Positions 17,879-26,419 of a stretch of 64,000 nt of DNA are shown here, in pieces; within the stretch, counting starts at the first letter, position 1, and each line of letters begins with the position of its first letter. Source of the stretch: Gemmatimonadota bacterium (GTDB lineage Bacteria > Latescibacterota > UBA2968); contig VXRD01000029.1 of NCBI GenBank assembly GCA_009838845.1, forward strand, positions 1-64,000, given 5' to 3'. The notes under the pieces were generated by a model. The model ran no database searches. It had not been told where the DNA came from and was given only the letters and a program-made list of their open reading frames with translations. The position numbers and the translations under genes are program-made.

Positions 17879-19452
17879 ACGCCGATGCTTCACTCGCCCA
17901 GGCTGAAGCCGATTGGTGGACAGGCGCCGACCAGAATGTCAACCCGGGAACGACACCCATGACATGGGCGACATCGGTCGGTGATGAGGCCATGGTGGAT
18001 CTATTGCTCAAACATGGGGTAGACATAAACACCGCAGACAAGGGCGGAAACACCCCACTATTGAATGCAGTTATGCAGGGACAGCACCAGATGGCTCAAA
18101 TGCTGCTGGACAGAAAGGCCAACGTCGAAGCGAGAGGCTGGTGTAAACACACGCCATTGCATCGCGCAGTGATGCGCGGCGACGAGGTCCTGGTAGAACT
18201 GCTTCTCAATGCAAATGCCGAAATCGAGGCCGTAGATGCAAAAGGCTATACCGCCACTGACTGGGCAGTGCTAAAGGGCCGCCAGAATTTGGTGAATCTT
18301 TTGGTGAAGCGCGGGGCAAAAAAGCCAAGTGTTCCCGTACGCAAACCATTGAAAAAAACAAAACCTGTATCTCAATCTCGCTCAGTCATTGCCGGTGCTT
18401 CGGTTCTCGGACGCATGATAGATGCAGACTGCGCACCCATAGACGGCGAAGATCCAATAAGCGATTCGGAGCAACAGCTTGTATGCGGTGGGGTTAAAGA
18501 CGCTGTTTTGCCGATTCTTGAAACCGGCATTAAGGCCGTAGATCTTTTTGCGCCATTTAAGCGGGGTGGTCACGTTGGTGTGGAGAAGTGCATTGGTGTG
18601 GGCGTACTGATGCTGGGTGAGCAGATTGCCCGCAACTTTATTGCGCAACATAATGGCCGAATCGTTTTTGTGGGATTTGCCGGAGAAGATCCAGCGGTGA
18701 AGTTTAAAGAGTGGCGGGAGTTCGTTTGTGATGGCAAGCTGCTAGAAGAGAACACCGTCTTCGTACTGGCTCGTGAAAAAGACGCTGAATCCAGGCACCA
18801 CCATGTTGTTGAAACAGGCCTGACCATAGCCGACGGCTTTCACAACCAGGGCCATAATGTCCTACTGATCGTAGAAGCTGGATTGGCGCAAAAAAAAGGC
18901 ATCATCCCATTTCTCAGATCGCGCGCGCTCGTCACACCAGAAGCAGCCATTACCACCTTCTATTGGGGATGTCAACCCTCAGATCTCAATGGTGATACTT
19001 TCGGTTTTTTAGATGCTGTTATTGCCATGAGCGGTCACCGAGCCAAGGAGGCTCTGTATCCAGCAATTGATCCTCAGCGGTCGCGCTCAATCCTTCTGAG
19101 TGACAACCGGCTTGAGATGGCTCACAAAGAAACGGTGGCGCAGGTGAGACAAACGCTTGTGCAATACGATAACCAGAATCTACAAGCGGCATTCAAAGAA
19201 GGGCGTTTGGTTGAAAGCCTGATTGATGAAAATATAAAAGATCTTGCATTACGCGCCCGGCGTTTGGCCCTCTTTCTCACACAACCCTATCACGGTACAG
19301 AATCTTGGATAGGCAAGCCGGGCGAAACCGTGGCTCTGCAAGATACGCTTGAAGGGTGCAGGCAAATTCTGGATGGCTGCCACGACGACGTGCCCTTAGG
19401 CTCATTTGGATTTATCGGTAGCATCAATCAGGTGCAGCGCAATTCGGATTGA
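17872..19452 (+). CDS. ankyrin repeats fused to a degenerate F1-ATPase beta-like domain
   Basis: 526 residues from a TTG overlapping the sigma-factor stop. Residues 25-150 are about four ankyrin repeats. After a Lys/Pro linker, residues 175-526 follow F1-ATPase beta-subunit order: LGRMIDADCAPIDGEDP, ETGIKAVDLFAPFKRGG (217-233), TGLTIADGFHNQGHNVLLIV, YPAIDP, RARRLALFLTQPYH, and a tail ending near GSINQV. The Walker A stretch GGAGVGKT is replaced by EKCIGVGV (residues 238-245), and the Walker B Asp appears as Glu. ATP hydrolysis is therefore unlikely; a scaffold or sensing role is more plausible. It is not part of an ATP synthase operon: no other atp gene is near. It is probably a partner, or the fused C-terminal half, of the sigma factor. 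It ends before a clear terminator. Confidence 0.8.
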   Translation: MLDADASLAQAEADWWTGADQNVNPGTTPMTWATSVGDEAMVDLLLKHGVDINTADKGGNTPLLNAVMQGQHQMAQMLLDRKANVEARGWCKHTPLHRAVMRGDEVLVELLLNANAEIEAVDAKGYTATDWAVLKGRQNLVNLLVKRGAKKPSVPVRKPLKKTKPVSQSRSVIAGASVLGRMIDADCAPIDGEDPISDSEQQLVCGGVKDAVLPILETGIKAVDLFAPFKRGGHVGVEKCIGVGVLMLGEQIARNFIAQHNGRIVFVGFAGEDPAVKFKEWREFVCDGKLLEENTVFVLAREKDAESRHHHVVETGLTIADGFHNQGHNVLLIVEAGLAQKKGIIPFLRSRALVTPEAAITTFYWGCQPSDLNGDTFGFLDAVIAMSGHRAKEALYPAIDPQRSRSILLSDNRLEMAHKETVAQVRQTLVQYDNQNLQAAFKEGRLVESLIDENIKDLALRARRLALFLTQPYHGTESWIGKPGETVALQDTLEGCRQILDGCHDDVPLGSFGFIGSINQVQRNSD

Positions 19453-19485
19453 TGCCTCCGGTCGGTTTTTTATGGCGTAATACAT

Positions 19486-19520
19486 AAAAAAAAATGCCAA
19501 TCGCTGATTGGCATTTTTTT
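19486..19520 (+). terminator. intrinsic terminator, likely bidirectional
   Basis: A 10-bp perfect stem (AATGCCAATC / GATTGGCATT) with a GCT loop is flanked by an A-run on the left and seven T on the right. It lies 33 bases after the ankyrin/F1-beta stop and closes the sigma-ankyrin transcription unit. Confidence 0.9.
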
Positions 19521-19699
19521 GTGACTACATTTTGAGCATTCACGCAAACCCTGCAAAGGAAATGTCAACTCCCTGCTTTTTTTGACATCAGGCTCAGAAC
19601 ACCCAGCAAATTGAATTGCCAGCAAGCGATTAAGGTATTAACATGCCTTATCTCAACAACCTGAAGGAAAACCGCAATAACAGAAAGGAGTTAGGTGCT

Positions 19700-20626
19700 A
19701 TGAATCGAGGCCGTCCAAACCTGGAGCCTGATGCGGGCAAAATGTTACCGACAACCAATGCCGATGGGCTCCCGGTCATTCCCATGACCGAAGAGCACAA
19801 GTACCTGTTTGATATGAAGGGCTGGATTTGCCTGCCGGGATTGATTGAGGGCGATCAGTTGGCAGAGATTCACGAACACCAGATGAAGCTCGTTAAGGAG
19901 CCTGAGTCGCTTCCACCAGAAGAACGGAATCCAGTAGGAGGACCTTCTCAAGCACTGCTGGATCATCCCGTGATTGTCGGGATTTTGAATGAGATTGTTG
20001 CAAGTCAGCAGTTGGCAACCGAGGACTGTTATGGGTTTACATTTGAGCGCACACGCACTGACTATCGCGAGGCGGGATACGATCAATTCAAGCCTCACGG
20101 AGGCAGCGGCTATTTCAATCTCATCGGAAATTCACACATCTACCAGATGCTTCCGGGTAAGGTGCATTCAGGATTGACACGCGTGGTTTGGGAATTAAAT
20201 GAGATCAAACCAGGTGACGGGGGCACCATGCTGGCTTCTGGTAGCCACAAGGCAGCATTTAAACGACCCGAGTCATTGAGCAACCGCGAGAGCGAAATTT
20301 GGGATACATATACATGTCCTGCAGGTTCTGCGCTGATCTTCACAGAAGCACTATGCCATACCGGTACTCTGTGGACAAACGAGCATCGCCAGCGGTTGAG
20401 CTTGTTTCACCTCTACAATGCCGTAAACAGCAGATGGGGAGGTCGCAGCGTACCCAAAGAAGTGATTGCTACAATGCCACCAAAACGACAAACGCTGTTT
20501 CGCGCCGTGTGGGTAAGCGGAGGGAATAACATACGATACAACAGGTATTATGACGAAGACAATGCGGCTTTTGGGGATGAAAAAAGCGAAACGCGGACTT
20601 CTGATCAGAGAGTCGTTGCTAATTAG
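19700..20626 (+). CDS. phytanoyl-CoA dioxygenase (PhyH) family protein
   Basis: 308 residues from the ATG at 19700 (AAAGGAG upstream). An ATG at 19643 would add 19 poor-looking residues. The PhyH fold starts at MTEEHKYLFDMKGW (residue 29), very like the start of the protein at 14953. Core motifs: FKPHGGSGYF, KPGDGGTMLASGSHKAAF, GSALIFTEALCHTG with the distal His, and RQRLSLFHLY with the distal Arg. The first ligand motif reads HGG rather than HxD, a subtype shared with 40089. It is convergent with the sulfatase on the opposite strand 24 bases away. Confidence 0.82.
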   Translation: MNRGRPNLEPDAGKMLPTTNADGLPVIPMTEEHKYLFDMKGWICLPGLIEGDQLAEIHEHQMKLVKEPESLPPEERNPVGGPSQALLDHPVIVGILNEIVASQQLATEDCYGFTFERTRTDYREAGYDQFKPHGGSGYFNLIGNSHIYQMLPGKVHSGLTRVVWELNEIKPGDGGTMLASGSHKAAFKRPESLSNRESEIWDTYTCPAGSALIFTEALCHTGTLWTNEHRQRLSLFHLYNAVNSRWGGRSVPKEVIATMPPKRQTLFRAVWVSGGNNIRYNRYYDEDNAAFGDEKSETRTSDQRVVAN

Positions 20627-20650
20627 ACGTGCCGGTCTCGGAGGCTGTTT

Positions 20651-22060
20651 TCAAAGGTTCACGCTGTCCATGACAAACGCGCTGGCCGCGAGGCGGCGAA
20701 GCAGTGTGTCCCGCATCTCGTTCTCCGTATCCCGATGCTCGGGATCGCCGATCAGATTGTGCTGCTCATCCGGGTCCTGCTGCATATCGTACAGCATGTA
20801 CCCCCTGCCGTGCTGATCCATGACGTACTTGTGGCGTTCGGTTTTCACCATCGTATTGCGCGAACCGCCGTAGAAAATCTCTGACAGTACCTCGGTGCGG
20901 TGGTGCGCGGTCGGCTCCGCGAACAAATGCCCCAGCGACTGCCCAAGGGACATCTGCAACTGGTCGAGCCCCAGGGCTTCCAGCAAGGCAGGGCCGACGT
21001 CGATGGTTTCCACCAGCGCATCGCATACGGTACCGGACGGTAGCCGTCCGGGCCAGCGCAGGATCAGGGGGACTCGCAACGCAGATTCGTGAAAGGTGCG
21101 TTTGAACACCCTGCCGTGATCGCCGGTCATTTCGCCGTGATCGGACCAGAACACGACACAGAGATCATCGAGCCAGCCGCGCCGTTCATATGCCGCAAGG
21201 ATCTCACCGCACCAGTGATCGACAAATGTGATCTTGCCATCGTAATTTGCCCGGATCGCGGCGGCGATTTCAGCGGTCAGACCCGGCTCCGTCTTGAAGT
21301 CCTCCTTCTGAGCGACTTCGTCGGGAAGCGTGGCGGGTCGCGGCGGCACGCCGATGGCGGGCGGCGAATCAGCCGGATCATACATAGTGGCGTACTTCCC
21401 CGGCGCGTCCCAGGGGTCGTGAGGTCCGGGGAAGTTGACGAACAGACAGGTCGGACGGTCCCCGGGCGCAGAATCGACGAACTCGACCGAGCGCCTGCCC
21501 ACGTACCCGTCCATGTGGTCGTCCTCCTCAAACACCGCCGGTTTGACGAGCTTTGGGTCGCGAACCCGTTCGCGCGTATCGCTGACGAAGAGCTCGAACA
21601 GATCCTTCTCGCGCAGGTAGTCGGTGAAGTACGAGTCCGAGTTAAGACTCCCCCGCGGTCCCCCGAGTTCGTCGATGACGTCAAAGCCGAGCGCTTGCAT
21701 ATACGGCTCGCCTTCGCGCAAATGAGACACCTTTCTGTGGCTCCAGAGGTGCGACTTGCCCACGGTTGCCGTGTGGTAGCCAGCGTCTCGCAATTGGGAG
21801 AATAGCGTCGGGTAGTTGATCGGCAGTTCGCCGCGGTTGTACCAGATGCCGTGGTTGTGAGGATAGGTGCCAGTGATGAACGACACGCGCGACGGCTGGC
21901 AGACCGGCGACACGGTGTGGCAATTGCTGAACCGCATGCCGTCGTTGGCAAGCGAGTCGATGACCGGCGTTTTGACCCGCGGATGACCGGCGCAGCCCAT
22001 AGAATCCGCCCGTAGCTGGTCCGCCGTGAGAATGAGTATGTGTGGTCGTTCTTGTGCCAT
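20651..22060 (-). CDS. type I sulfatase (CQPSR)
   Basis: 469 residues from the start at 22060, where GGGAAG lies just upstream on its strand; five extra codons to 22075 are possible. Motifs: ILILTADQLRADSMGC, C54-Q-P-S-R for formylglycine, TVGKSHLW, FPGPHDPWDAP and FWSDHGEMTGDHG. The order and the GDHG ending resemble choline-sulfatase/arylsulfatase-type members, but the substrate is unknown. No signal peptide. The gene is distinctly GC-rich compared with the PL4 gene that starts 125 bases away in the opposite direction. Confidence 0.9.
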   Translation of the reverse strand: MAQERPHILILTADQLRADSMGCAGHPRVKTPVIDSLANDGMRFSNCHTVSPVCQPSRVSFITGTYPHNHGIWYNRGELPINYPTLFSQLRDAGYHTATVGKSHLWSHRKVSHLREGEPYMQALGFDVIDELGGPRGSLNSDSYFTDYLREKDLFELFVSDTRERVRDPKLVKPAVFEEDDHMDGYVGRRSVEFVDSAPGDRPTCLFVNFPGPHDPWDAPGKYATMYDPADSPPAIGVPPRPATLPDEVAQKEDFKTEPGLTAEIAAAIRANYDGKITFVDHWCGEILAAYERRGWLDDLCVVFWSDHGEMTGDHGRVFKRTFHESALRVPLILRWPGRLPSGTVCDALVETIDVGPALLEALGLDQLQMSLGQSLGHLFAEPTAHHRTEVLSEIFYGGSRNTMVKTERHKYVMDQHGRGYMLYDMQQDPDEQHNLIGDPEHRDTENEMRDTLLRRLAASAFVMDSVNL

Positions 22061-22185
22061 ATGTATTCTTCCCATTGTTTCGAGTTGCGTGTGAGTGTAG
22101 AACTACTGCGTATATGCATAGTACAAACAAAAATGAACCTCAATCAAGACATTTCGTTGTGCAACGCCTCATAGCAAGACACAAA

Positions 22186-24117
22186 ATGTTCAAAAAGATT
22201 GGATTTGGCAGATTCGCGGCGTGCATTCTGCTTATATCCATACAGTGTATGATCAGCACGCCGGTTTTCGCCGAGGCTTCGATGCTTGTTGAATCTGGCA
22301 ATAGAATCATCCTTGAGAATGGTTCCGTCTCGATGACCATCCAAAAATCTACGGGACGGATTATCTCGCTGGCGCATCAGGGGGACTCTCTCCTATCTCC
22401 CAAACAGTTCGGATATTTCACCATCCTGGCCAGTTATGTCGATGATACGGATACAAATTATATGGCGGGCAAAGAGTCGAACGTGAAGGCAAAGTTTTTG
22501 CGCGACCAAAGCCCTGAGTTCAACATCCACGTCAATAATCCGGAAATGGTCGATATTTCATTCACCCCCAAACAACCCGCAGGTTTCCCGTTCAAGATGG
22601 AGCTCCATTATGTCCTGAGAGCGGGTGATTCGGGGTTCTATTATTATGTTGTAGCCAGCAAACCCGGGGATACGGGCGACGCCGTACTGACACAGCTTCG
22701 TTTTGGGATGCGCCTAAACGATTCGATGGTGAATATCAGGGTCAATGACAAGCTCTCTGGTGTGATTCCGGATAGCAAGGCAATATCCAGCGCAAAGGGC
22801 ATGGTGATGGATGCCACACATGCGCTCCAATCGGGAGAAGTGGATACAAAGTATAACTGGTCATCTCCAACTCAGGAGGCTCTTGTACACGGTTTGCACA
22901 ATGGAAAGCAGGGCGTGTGGATGGTCTCGCCGAGCAATGAATACCTCTGCGGCGGTCCGACAAAACAACACAATACCAGCCACGCGACTGATCGGGGGCC
23001 AATCATCCTGAAGCTGCTCTATTCTCACCACTACGGCAGCAGAGGGGATTACGTCAGCGGTAAATGGGAGAAGATCTTCGGACCGGTTTTTGTTTATATG
23101 AACAAAGGTGAAGATGCCCGGCATTTGTGGTATGATGCAAAGCGCGAGGGTGAAAAACATCGAAAGCGCTGGCCCTACAGCTGGCTGGAACATCCGGAGT
23201 ACCCGATCGACAGGGCTGTGGTTACGGGACAATTCAAAGATACGGGTCTAACACATCACAGCAATGGATGGGTCGTTCTGGCGCGGCCCCAGGAATATCG
23301 AGGACTGAACTGGCAGCAGCAAGGCGCAGAGAACTACATCTACCGCGCCAGGATGGCGGCTGATGGTTCCTATGCAATACCGGCTGTCCGAAAAGGAAGA
23401 TATACGCTTTATGCATTTGCCCCTGACATGATTGGTGAGTTTAGAAAAGATGACGTCACGATCGACGCAACCGGCGAAGTCAAACTCGGCAGTCTGCAGT
23501 GGTCACCCCGTTCTTTCGGCAAGTTGCTCTGGCGTGTCGGAAAACCAGACCGAACTGCTGCTGAATTTCGACGCGGAGATGACCATCGCCACTGGGGGCT
23601 ATGGTTCAATTACCAGAAGGATTTTCCCGAGGATGTCGATTTCGCGGTCGGAAAGAGCAAAGAGCGAAGCGACTGGAATTATGCACATATGGCAATTTGG
23701 GAAGAAAAAGGCGGATGGCAACCCCGCATACAGCCTGCTGACCGGACTGGAGAAGGCAACTGGCGACTACCTACCTGGAAGATTCGATTTCAATGCGATG
23801 AGCCAATGTCCGGGCGCGCGACCCTCACAATCGCTCTGGCGTCGGTAAATCGCGATGGGGGAATCGCTATCGGCCTCAATGGCAAACCTCTGGATAAGAT
23901 TACCGGTTTGGAGAACGACAGTGCGCTTCCCCGCAGTGGCATCTACGGGCGCTTCAGCGAGCACTTTATCGCGTTTGATGCGTCGCTGTTGCGCACAGGA
24001 GAGAATGTGTTGACGCTCGACCTCCTCCCACGGAAACAACACCGCGGGCAACGACAGAACTACCCTCACTTTGGCGTTATGTACGATTATTTGCAACTGG
24101 AAATCGATTTACAATAA
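22186..24117 (+). CDS. secreted rhamnogalacturonan lyase-like protein (PL4 family)
   Basis: 643 residues from the ATG at 22186; the longer frame to 22042 has no signal peptide and runs into the divergent sulfatase start. Residues 1-29 are a Sec signal peptide ending VFA. The order fits PL4: an N-terminal beta-sandwich (NRIILENGSVSMTI), a central catalytic region with HHYGSRGDYVSGKWEKIFGP, an FnIII-like domain (GWVVLARP, YTLYAF), then a CBM-like C-terminus with LLWRVGKPDRTAAEF and VMYDYLQLEI. PL4 lyases cut the rhamnose-galacturonic acid link in pectin rhamnogalacturonan I by beta-elimination. It is the first gene of a long co-directional lyase operon that includes rhamnose mutarotase. Confidence 0.82.
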   Translation: MFKKIGFGRFAACILLISIQCMISTPVFAEASMLVESGNRIILENGSVSMTIQKSTGRIISLAHQGDSLLSPKQFGYFTILASYVDDTDTNYMAGKESNVKAKFLRDQSPEFNIHVNNPEMVDISFTPKQPAGFPFKMELHYVLRAGDSGFYYYVVASKPGDTGDAVLTQLRFGMRLNDSMVNIRVNDKLSGVIPDSKAISSAKGMVMDATHALQSGEVDTKYNWSSPTQEALVHGLHNGKQGVWMVSPSNEYLCGGPTKQHNTSHATDRGPIILKLLYSHHYGSRGDYVSGKWEKIFGPVFVYMNKGEDARHLWYDAKREGEKHRKRWPYSWLEHPEYPIDRAVVTGQFKDTGLTHHSNGWVVLARPQEYRGLNWQQQGAENYIYRARMAADGSYAIPAVRKGRYTLYAFAPDMIGEFRKDDVTIDATGEVKLGSLQWSPRSFGKLLWRVGKPDRTAAEFRRGDDHRHWGLWFNYQKDFPEDVDFAVGKSKERSDWNYAHMAIWEEKGGWQPRIQPADRTGEGNWRLPTWKIRFQCDEPMSGRATLTIALASVNRDGGIAIGLNGKPLDKITGLENDSALPRSGIYGRFSEHFIAFDASLLRTGENVLTLDLLPRKQHRGQRQNYPHFGVMYDYLQLEIDLQ

Positions 24118-24141
24118 CCAACTTAAAACAGGAGTATTCAC

Positions 24142-26376
24142 ATGTATCCGGACAAAGAAGCTGATCTGCTCAAGGCGTTTTCACCTGCTGAACCCATATT
24201 TACAGTAGATCCCGATTATATCAAGCGGGCGCGCTCGTTGAGCAAACGGGAAGATAACCCGTGTGGGCAAGCCCTTAAAGCCCTGCTTGTGAAAGCGGAT
24301 GCCGCTTTGAAGCAGGAACCGCTGACCATTGTGAACAAACCGATCTTGCCTGCCAGTGGTGACAAACACGATTACATGAGTGTTGGACCTTACTGGTGGC
24401 CAGACCCCGATAAGCCTGACGGTTTGCCTTATATCCGACGAGATGGCGAGGTCAATCCCGAGGTTGAAAAAACGGACCGCCCTTTGTTGGCAAAATTCAT
24501 TTCAACGGTGAAAACGCTGGGGTTAGCGTATGGTTTTACACATCGAGAAGACTACGCTGCTCAGGCTGCATTGTTGTTGCGAACATGGTTTATGAATCCC
24601 GAAACCAGGATGAACCCAAACCTTTTGTTTGGGCAGGCCATACCCGGGATATGCGAAGGGCGAGGTATCGGGCTTATTGAGACGGCTGCATTTGCACGCG
24701 AGATGCTCCCTGCGGTCAGTTTTTTGCGCGACTACAGGAACTGGTCCCAAAAAGATATGGAAGATTTGCAGGCCTGGTTTCACGCGTTTCTCGAATGGAT
24801 GTTGAAGCATCCTTATGGGGTTGACGAAGCGCGTCATGGCAATAACCATTCGAGTTCTTATGATATTCAGGTTGTGACATTCGCGCTTTTTGTGGGGCAA
24901 TCAGATCTTGCGCGAATGATATTAAAAGGGGTGGGAGAAAGAAGGATTGCTGCTCAGATTGAGCCAGATGGTCAACAGCCTCTGGAACTCGCACGCACAA
25001 AGGCACTTGGATACGCGAGTATGAATTTGGAGCTTCTTTTAGAACTCGCTGAGATTGGCCGACAGTGGGGTATTGATCTCGCCAATTTTGAATCTACCGA
25101 TGGGCGATCCATGCGACGCGCCTTTGATTGGCTTTATCCCTACTGGACGGGCGATCGCGAGTGGACGCTTCCACAGATTCAACCCTTTTCTGGGGAGCCC
25201 GCATTTAGATGTCTGAGGCTCGCCGCTTACCTTTATTTAAATATGGATTTTGAGCCTGTGAAAGCCGAATTGGCATGCGTGAATCAGAAAGAGAAAGCGC
25301 AACAAATCTACAATCTTTTGGTACCGCCATTTGAAGGAAGCGGTTTACACGCGCTCAGAATTTCCGAAGACGTCGTCATCCGTGATCCCCATGTATTGGT
25401 CGATCCAGAATTAGCGAACGGAGACCCCGCTCTCTTGCCCGATCCAGAATTTGTGAACGGAACCCCAACCCTCAGTGAAGTCGAAGTCGCGTTTTTCAAA
25501 GAGAATGGTTTTCTTGTGAAACGTGGGTTTCTGCAAGAGAAGGAGACATTTGACCGGATCGTGGATTATGTGTGGGAAAATGTGCCGCGTGAGATTGTCA
25601 AACGCGACGATGTGCAAACGTGGTTCGATGCACCACACGGACAGTGGACAGAGGCGGATGCCGAACAGGCAGGGCACTTTTCGCGCGGCACATGGAAGAT
25701 GCGCTCGCGTAAAATTGGTACAGAGCCTTTTTTTGTCGATAAGATCGCCAACCACCCACGTATGCGGCAGTTGGTTTCATTGTTTATCGGCGACCCGGTT
25801 AAGCGTGCAAATCGGGTGCGAGGGGTCTATTGTATATTTCCAAAACCACCAAATTCAGAAAGTCGTTTGGCCCCCCATGGAGACCATACAGCGGCTCAAT
25901 TGTCTGCAATGGTTTTTGTAGATACGGTGCCTCCGCACTCTGGTGGCTTTACAATCTGGCCGGGGTCACATTACATGAGTCACCTGTATCACACTACTGT
26001 TTACGGTCCCCTTGACCCCGACCTCGCAGAGCCATATAGCAAAGCCCGTGACAATGTGCTGAGAGAGATTGCGCCAGTGGAGTTTTCCGGCAAAGCAGGG
26101 GACGTTGTTTTCTGGCATCCTCGCCTTATTCACGGGGGAGGTGTCAATCGCTCTGCTGACCGCGATCGCCCTGTCGTGCGTCTCGTCGTTCCTTGTGAGT
26201 ATCAAAGAGATGGTATGACGCCATATTTTAACCTGTCGCACGGACCGGCACCAAACCGTCAGTGGTGGGTCGATACCCGGAACTTTCGAGAGGATGTGCC
26301 AGCGACCGTTGACAATATGTGGGATGGATGGGCATTTGATACCGGTACAACAGACGCCGGGGACTGCTCAGCGTGA
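24142..26376 (+). CDS. fusion: PL5-type alginate lyase-like domain + PhyH dioxygenase domain
   Basis: 744 residues after AGGAG; no signal peptide. Residues 1-400 match the alginate lyase (PL5) helical barrel: GPYWWPDPDKPDGLPYIRRD (83-102), a catalytic-type NNH at 234-236, and EGRGIGLIE. A linker (415-445) contains two tandem 13-residue units (DPELANGDPALLP, DPEFVNGTPTLSE). Residues 446-744 are a full PhyH domain: FFKENGFLVKRG, Fe ligands His579 and Asp581 (APHGDH), GGFTIWPGSH, His664 (RLIHGGG) and a distal Arg. Joining a uronate lyase to a 2-oxoglutarate oxygenase is unusual and ties PhyH proteins directly to glycan breakdown. The frame is intact throughout. Confidence 0.82.
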   Translation: MYPDKEADLLKAFSPAEPIFTVDPDYIKRARSLSKREDNPCGQALKALLVKADAALKQEPLTIVNKPILPASGDKHDYMSVGPYWWPDPDKPDGLPYIRRDGEVNPEVEKTDRPLLAKFISTVKTLGLAYGFTHREDYAAQAALLLRTWFMNPETRMNPNLLFGQAIPGICEGRGIGLIETAAFAREMLPAVSFLRDYRNWSQKDMEDLQAWFHAFLEWMLKHPYGVDEARHGNNHSSSYDIQVVTFALFVGQSDLARMILKGVGERRIAAQIEPDGQQPLELARTKALGYASMNLELLLELAEIGRQWGIDLANFESTDGRSMRRAFDWLYPYWTGDREWTLPQIQPFSGEPAFRCLRLAAYLYLNMDFEPVKAELACVNQKEKAQQIYNLLVPPFEGSGLHALRISEDVVIRDPHVLVDPELANGDPALLPDPEFVNGTPTLSEVEVAFFKENGFLVKRGFLQEKETFDRIVDYVWENVPREIVKRDDVQTWFDAPHGQWTEADAEQAGHFSRGTWKMRSRKIGTEPFFVDKIANHPRMRQLVSLFIGDPVKRANRVRGVYCIFPKPPNSESRLAPHGDHTAAQLSAMVFVDTVPPHSGGFTIWPGSHYMSHLYHTTVYGPLDPDLAEPYSKARDNVLREIAPVEFSGKAGDVVFWHPRLIHGGGVNRSADRDRPVVRLVVPCEYQRDGMTPYFNLSHGPAPNRQWWVDTRNFREDVPATVDNMWDGWAFDTGTTDAGDCSA

Positions 26377-26419
26377 GCGCAAATGAGATACCTCCTTATG
26401 GCTCCAATAGAGAAATAAT

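Noticed and set aside
17872-19452. Functional ATP synthase beta subunit (atpD)
   Set aside because: Walker A is destroyed, ankyrin repeats are attached and no other ATP synthase gene is nearby.
21089-21805. 238-codon plus-strand frame
   Set aside because: Opposite the GC-rich sulfatase at 20651; GC-rich genes often give long antisense frames.
22100-22130. Palindrome TATGCATA between divergent sulfatase and PL4 genes as an operator
   Set aside because: Only eight bases long and expected by chance in AT-rich DNA.
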